Shown here piece after piece: positions 57,601 to 64,000 of a stretch of 64,000 nt of DNA; the first letter of the stretch is position 1; each line of letters opens with the position of its first letter. The stretch is from Protonemura montana. Lineage: Eukaryota; Arthropoda; Insecta; Plecoptera; Nemouridae. The position numbers were made by a program, and so were the translations under genes. Below the pieces are notes generated by a model, which was given only the letters and a program-made list of their open reading frames with translations, had not been told where the DNA came from and did no database searches. Where the stretch lies: the NCBI GenBank assembly GCA_947568835.1, contig OX387602.1, positions 32,088,242-32,152,241 of the forward strand. The letters are read 5' to 3'.

Positions 57601-60600
57601 GTGTTGGCACCTAGCTCTGTGTTGGCACCTAGCTCTGTGTTGGCACCTAGCTCTGTGTTGGCACCTAGCTCTGTGTGGCACCTAGCTCTGTGTTGGCACC
57701 TAGCTCTGTGTTGGCACCTAGCTCTGTGTTGGCACCTAGCTCTGTGTTGGCACCTAGCTCTGTGTTGGCACCTAGCTCTGTGTTGGCACCTAGCTCTGTG
57801 TTGGCACCTAGCTCTGTGTTGGCACCTAGCTCTGTGTTGGCACCTAGCTCTGTGTTGGCACCTAGCTCTGTGTTGGCACCTAGCTCTGTGTTGGCACCTA
57901 GCTCTGTGTTGGCACCTAGCTCTGTGTTGGCACCTAGCTCTGTGTTGGCACCTAGCTCTGTGTTGGCACTTAGCTCTGTGTTGGCACCTAGCTCTGTGTT
58001 GGCACCTAGCTCTGTGTTGGCACCTAGCTCTGTGTTGGCACCTAGCTCTGTGTTGGCACCTAGCTCTGTGTTGGCACCTAGCTCTGTGTTGGCACCTAGC
58101 TCTGTGTTGGCACCTAGCTCTGTGTTGGCACCTAGCTCTGTGTTGGCACCTAGCTCTGTGTTGGCACCTAGCTCTGTGTTGGCACCTAGCTCTGTGTTGG
58201 CACCTAGCTCTGTGTTGGCACCTAGCTCTGTGTTGGCACCTAGCTCTGTGTTGGCACCTAGCTCTGTGTTGGCACCTAGCTCTGTGTTGGCACCTAGCTC
58301 TGTGTTGGCACCTAGCTCTGTGTTGGCACCTAGCTCTGTGTTGGCACCTAGCTCTGTGTTGGCACCTAGCTCTGTGTTGGCACCTAGCTCTGTGTTGGCA
58401 CCTAGCTCTGTGTGGCACCTAGCTCTGTGTTGGCACCTAGCTCTGTGTTGGCACCTAGCTCTGTGTTGGCACCTAGCTCTGTGTTGGCACCTAGCTCTGC
58501 ATTGGCACCTAGCTCTGTGTTGGCACCTAGCTCTGCATTGGCACCTAGCTCTGCATTGGCACCTAGCTCTGTGTTGGCACCTAGCTCTGTGTTGGCACCT
58601 AGCTCTGTGTTGGCACCTAGCTCTGTGTTGGCACCTAGCTCTGTGTTGGCACCTAGCTCTGTGTTGGCACCTAGCTCTGTGTTGGCACCTAGCTCTGTGT
58701 TGGCACCTAGCTCTGTGTTGGCGCCTAGCTCTGTGTTGGCACCTAGCTCTGTGTTGGCACCTAGCTCTGTGTTGGCACCTAGCTCTGTGTTGGCACCTAG
58801 CTCTGTGTTGGCACCTAGCTCTGTGTTGGCACCTAGCTCTGTGTTGGCACCTAGCTCTGTGTTGGCACCTAGCTCTGTGTTGGCACCTAGCTCTGTGTTG
58901 GCACCTAGCTCTGTGTTGGCACCTAGCTCTGTGTTGGCACCTAGCTCTGTGTTGGCACCTAGCTCTGTGTTGGCACCTAGCTCTGTGTTGGCACCTAGCT
59001 CTGTGTTGGCACCTAGCTCTGTGTTGGCACCTAGCTCTGTGTTGGCACCTAGCTCTGTGTTGGCACCTAGCTCTGTGTTGGCACCTAGCTCTGTGTTGGC
59101 ACCTAGCTCTGTGTTGGCACCTAGCTCTGTGTTGGCACCTAGCTCTGTGTTGGCACCTAGCTCTGTGTTGGCACCTAGCTCTGTGTTGGCACCTAGCTCT
59201 GTGTTGGCACCTAGCTCTGTGTTGGCACCTAGCTCTGTGTTGGCACCTAGCTCTGTGTTGGCACCTAGCTCTGTGTTGGCACCTAGCTCTGTGTTGGCAC
59301 CTAGCTCTGCATTGGCACCTAGCTCTGTGTTGGCACCTAGCTCTGTGTTGGCACCTAGCTCTGTGTTGGCACCTAGCTCTGTGTTGGCACCTAGCTCTGT
59401 GTTGGCACCTAGCTCTGTGTTGGCACCTAGCTCTGTGTTGGCACCTAGCTCTGTGTTGGCACCTAGCTCTGTGTTGGCGCCTAGCTCTGTGTTGGCGCCT
59501 AGCTCTGTGTTGGCACCTAGCTCTGTGTTGGCACCTAGCTCTGTGTTGGCACCTAGCTCTGTGTTGGCACCTAGCTCTGTGTTGGCACCTAGCTCTGTGT
59601 TGGCACCTAGCTCTGTGTTGGCACCTAGCTCTGTGTTGGCACCTAGCTCTGTGTTGGCACCTAGCTCTGTGTTGGCGCCTAGCTCTGTGTTGGCGCCTAG
59701 CTCTGTGTTGGCACCTAGCTCTGTGTTGGCACCTAGCTCTGTGTTGGCACCTAGCTCTGTGTTGGCACCTAGCTCTGTGTTGGCACCTAGCTCTGTGTTG
59801 GCACCTAGCTCTGTGTTGGCACCTAGCTCTGTGTTGGCACCTAGCTCTGTGTTGGCACCTAGCTCTGTGTTGGCACCTAGCTCTGTGTTGGCACCTAGCT
59901 CTGTGTTGGCACCTAGCTCTGTGTTGGCACCTAGCTCTGTGTTGGCACCTAGCTCTGTGTTGGCACCTAGCTCTGTGTTGGCACCTAGCTCTGTGTTGGC
60001 ACCTAGCTCTGTGTTGGCACCTAGCTCTGTGTTGGCACCTAGCTCTGTGTTGGCACCTAGCTCTGTGTTGGCACCTAGCTCTGTGTTGGCACCTAGCTCT
60101 GTGTTGGCACCTAGCTCTGTGTTGGCACCTAGCTCTGTGTTGGCACCTAGCTCTGTGTTGGCACCTAGCTCTGTGTTGGCACCTAGCTCTGTGTTGGCAC
60201 CTAGCTCTGTGTTGGCACCTAGCTCTGTGTTGGCACCTAGCTCTGTGTTGGCACCTAGCTCTGTGTTGGCACCTAGCTCTGTGTTGGCACCTAGCTCTGT
60301 GTTGGCACCTAGCTCTGTGTTGGCACCTAGCTCTGTGTTGGCACCTAGCTCTGTGTTGGCACCTAGCTCTGTGTTGGCACCTAGCTCTGTGTTGGCACCT
60401 AGCTCTGTGTTGGCGCCTAGCTTTGTGTTGGCACCTAGCTCTGTGTTGGCACCTAGCTCTGTGTTGGCACCTAGCTCTGTGTTGGCACCTAGCTCTGTGT
60501 TGGCACCTAGCTCTGTGTTGGCACCTAGCTCTGTGTTGGCACCTAGCTCTGTGTTGGCACCTAGCTCTGTGTTGGCACCTAGCTCTGTGTTGGCGCCTAG

Positions 60601-63600
60601 CTCTGTGTTGGCACCTAGCTCTGTGTTGGCGCCTAGCTCTGTGTTGGCACCTAGCTCTGTGTTGGCACCTAGCTCTGTGTTGGCACCTAGCTCTGTGTTG
60701 GCACCTAGCTCTGTGTTGGCACCTAGCTCTGTGTTGGCACCTAGCTCTGTGTTGGCACCTAGCTCTGTGTTGGCACCTAGCTCTGTGTTGGCACCTAGCT
60801 CTGTGTTGGCACCTAGCTCTGTGTTGGCACCTAGCTCTGTGTTGGCACCTAGCTCTGTGTTGGCACCTAGCTCTGTGTTGGCACCTAGCTCTGTGTTGGC
60901 ACCTAGCTCTGTGTTGGCACCTAGCTCTGTGTTGGCACCTAGCTCTGTGTTGGCACCTAGCTCTGTGTTGGCACCTAGCTCTGTGTTGGCACCTAGCTCT
61001 GTGTTGGCACCTAGCTCTGTGTTGGCACCTAGCTCTGTGTTGGCACCTAGCTCTGTGTTGGCACCTAGCTCTGTGTTGGCACCTAGCTCTGTGTTGGCAC
61101 CTAGCTCTGTGTTGGCACCTAGCTCTGTGTTGGCACCTAGCTCTGTGTTGGCACCTAGCTCTGTGTTGGCACCTAGCTCTGTGTTGGCACCTAGCTCTGT
61201 GTTGGCACCTAGCTCTGTGTTGGCACCTAGCTCTGTGTTGGCACCTAGCTCTGTGTTGGCACCTAGCTCTGTGTTGGCACCTAGCTCTGTGTTGGCACCT
61301 AGCTCTGTGTTGGCACCTAGCTCTGTGTTGGCACCTAGCTCTGTGTTGGCACCTAGCTCTGTGTTGGCACCTAGCTCTGTGTTGGCACCTAGCTCTGTGT
61401 TGGCACCTAGCTCTGTGTTGGCACCTAGCTCTGTGTTGGCACCTAGCTCTGTGGTGGCACCTAGCTCTGTGGTGGCACCTAGCTCTGTGTTGGCACCTAG
61501 CTCTGTGTTGGCACCTAGCTCTGTGTTGGCACCTAGCTCTGTGTTGGCACCTAGCTCTGTGTTGGCACCTAGCTCTGTGTTGGCACCTAGCTCTGTGTTG
61601 GCACCTAGCTCTGTGTTGGCACCTAGCTCTGTGTTGGCACCTAGCTCTGTGTTGGCACCTAGCTCTGTGTTGGCACCTAGCTCTGTGTTGGCACCTAGCT
61701 CTGTGTTGGCACCTAGCTCTGTGTTGGCACCTAGCTCTGTGTTGGCACCTAGCTCTGTGTTGGCGCCTAGCTCTGTGTTGGCACCTAGCTCTGTGTTGGC
61801 ACCTAGCTCTGTGTTGGCACCTAGCTCTGTGTTGGCACCTAGCTCTGTGTTGGCACCTAGCTCTGTGTTGGCACCTAGCTCTGTGTTGGCACCTAGCTCT
61901 GTGTTGGCACCTAGCTCTGTGTTGGCACCTAGCTCTGTGTTGGCACCTAGCTCTGTGTTGGCACCTAGCTCTGTGTTGGCACCTAGCTCTGTGTTGGCAC
62001 CTAGCTCTGTGTTGGCACCTAGCTCTGTGGTGGCACCTAGCTCTGTGGTGGCACCTAGCTCTGTGGTGGCACCTAGCTCTGTGGTGGCACCTAGCTCTGT
62101 GTTGGCACCTAGCTCTGTGTTGGCACCTAGCTCTGTGTTGGCACCTAGCTCTGTGTTGGCACCTAGCTCTGTGTTGGCACCTAGCTCTGTGTTGGCACCT
62201 AGCTCTGTGTTGGCACCTAGCTCTGTGTTGGCACCTAGCTCTGTGTTGGCACCTAGCTCTGTGTTGGCACCTAGCTCTGTGTTGGCACCTAGCTCTGTGT
62301 TGGCACCTAGCTCTGTGTTGGCACCTAGCTCTGTGTTGGCACCTAGCTCTGTGTTGGCACCTAGCTCTGTGTTGGCACCTAGCTCTGTGTTGGCACCTAG
62401 CTCTGTGTTGGCACCTAGCTCTGTGTTGGCACCTAGCTCTGTGTTGGCACCTAGCTCTGTGTTGGCACCTAGCTCTGTGTTGGCACCTAGCTCTGTGTTG
62501 GCACCTAGCTCTGTGTTGGCACCTAGCTCTGTGTTGGCACCTAGCTCTGTGTTGGCACCTAGCTCTGTGTTGGCGCCTAGCTCTGTGTTGGCACCTAGCT
62601 CTGTGTTGGCACCTAGCTCTGTGTTGGCACCTAGCTCTGTGTTGGCACCTAGCTCTGTGTTGGCACCTAGCTCTGTGTTGGCACCTAGCTCTGTGTTGGC
62701 ACCTAGCTCTGTGTTGGCACCTAGCTCTGCATTGGCACCTAGCTCTGTGTTGGCACCTAGCTCTGTGTTGGCACCTAGCTCTGTGTTGGCACCTAGCTCT
62801 GTGTTGGCACCTAGCTCTGTGGTGGCACCTAGCTCTGTGTTGGCACCTAGCTCTGTGTTGGCACCTAGCTCTGTGTTGGCACCTAGCTCTGTGTTGGCAC
62901 CTAGCTCTGTGTTGGCACCTAGCTCTGTGGTGGCACCTAGCTCTGTGTTGGCACCTAGCTCTGTGTTGGCACCTAGCTCTGTGTTGGCACCTAGCTCTGT
63001 GTTGGCACCTAGCTCTGTGTTGGCACCTAGCTCTGTGTTGGCACCTAGCTCTGTGTTGGCACCTAGCTCTGTGTTGGCACCTAGCTCTGTGTTGGCACCT
63101 AGCTCTGTGTTGGCACCTAGCTCTGTGTTGGCGCCTAGCTCTGTGTTGGCACCTAGCTCTGCATTGGCACCTAGCTCTGTGTTGGCGCCTAGCTCTGTGT
63201 TGGCACCTAGCTCTGTGTTGGCACCTAGCTCTGTGTTGGCACCTAGCTCTGTGTTGGCACCTAGCTCTGTGTTGGCACCTAGCTCTGTGTTGGCACCTAG
63301 CTCTGTGTTGGCACCTAGCTCTGTGTTGGCACCTAGCTCTGTGTTGGCACCTAGCTCTGTGTTGGCACCTAGCTCTGTGTTGGCACCTAGCTCTGTGTTG
63401 GCACCTAGCTCTGTGTTGGCACCTAGCTCTGTGGTGGCACCTAGCTCTGTGTTGGCACCTAGCTCTGTGTTGGCACCTAGCTCTGTGTTGGCACCTTGCT
63501 CTGTGTTGGCACCTAGCTCTGTGTTGGCACCTAGCTCTGTGTTGGCACCTAGCTCTGTGTTGTCACCTAGCTCTGTGGTGGCACCTAGCTCTGTGTTGGC

Positions 63601-64000
63601 ACCTAGCTCTGTGTTGGCACCTAGCTCTGTGTTGGCACCTAGCTCTGTGTTGGCACCTAGCTCTGTGTTGGCACCTAGCTCTGCATTGGCACCTAGCTCT
63701 GTGTTGGCACCTAGCTCTGTGTTGGCACCTAGCTCTGTGTTGGCACCTAGCTCTGTGTTGGCACCTAGCTCTGTGTTGGCACCTAGCTCTGTGTTGGCAC
63801 CTAGCTCTGTGTTGGCACCTAGCTCTGCATTGGCACCTAGCTCTGTGTTGGCACCTAGCTCTGTGTTGGCACCTAGCTCTGTGTTGGCACCTAGCTCTGT
63901 GTTGGCACCTAGCTCTGTGTTGGCACCTAGCTCTGTGTTGGCACCTAGCTCTGTGTTGGCACCTAGCTCTGTGTTGGCACCTAGCTCTGCATTGGCACCT
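54681..64000. repeat. 18-bp satellite, at least 9.3 kb, runs off the window
   Basis: More than 510 units of CTAGCTCTGTGTTGGCAC. Common variants are GGCGCC for GGCACC, GCATTGG for GTGTTGG, and clustered GTGGTGG (61.45, 62.03-62.10, 62.8-62.9 kb). A few single-base length changes shift the register between 57.1 and 58.4 kb; the rest keeps exact 18-bp periodicity. Four of six frames lack stops within the unit, giving ORFs over 1,200 codons that I attribute to the repeat. Confidence 0.97.

Noticed and set aside
54612-58422. ORFs of 825-1268 codons on both strands
   Set aside because: They are the 18-bp satellite read in frame. The unit is a multiple of three with no stop in four frames, composition is hexapeptide repetition, and length changes merely shift one repeat frame to another.

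Overview
The window comes from an animal nuclear genome. Its genes are split by GT-AG introns, there is no operon layout, and intergenic DNA is AT-rich and crowded with tandem and dispersed repeats. The gene set (Methuselah-like class B receptor, MTO1, tyrosylprotein sulfotransferase, and a small secreted Tyr/Lys peptide with a TATA plus TCACT-type initiator promoter) suggests an invertebrate, most likely an arthropod. No species is claimed.

Layout. 1-3.6 kb: the last three coding exons of a Methuselah-like GPCR (+), with both introns filled by minisatellites. 4-6.7 kb: Penelope-like terminal sequence and unremarkable DNA. 6.7-10.7 kb: a possible unrecognised 148-codon gene (+) whose exon block has a decayed tandem duplicate, plus an 84-bp AT-rich array. 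10.8-16.1 kb: foldback DNA, tRNA-derived SINE heads, a duplicated 290-bp repeat block, and a tRNA-like element. 16.2-29.9 kb: the complete ten-exon MTO1 gene (-), 661 codons plus stop; its last intron (6.4 kb) is almost all satellite. 30-41 kb: intergenic DNA with two pentamer arrays in opposite orientation, three 91-bp arrays derived from 5S rRNA (one just inside MTO1), a 41-bp minisatellite, and a 66-bp array whose every unit carries a 3' splice-site-like sequence, ending at the TPST start codon. 41.1-51.4 kb: the complete seven-exon tyrosylprotein sulfotransferase gene (+), 391 codons plus stop; intron 1 holds 107 head-to-tail 52-bp units of a tRNA-like sequence. 52.2-53.9 kb: a three-exon gene (-) for a 60-residue secreted peptide. 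54.7-64 kb: an 18-bp satellite that runs off the window.

The genes do different jobs. MTO1 modifies mitochondrial tRNA wobble uridines, TPST sulfates tyrosines in the Golgi, the receptor is a plasma-membrane protein, and the peptide is exported. TPST and the Tyr-rich peptide are convergent neighbours, but a functional link is only a speculation.

The most unusual content is non-coding. Two unrelated Pol III gene types (tRNA-like and 5S-like) have each become tandem-repeat units. The tRNA-like core sits between inverted flanks, is found at six loci at very different copy number, and at one locus lies partly reversed relative to its flanks. Several minisatellites include or abut splice sites of the host genes.
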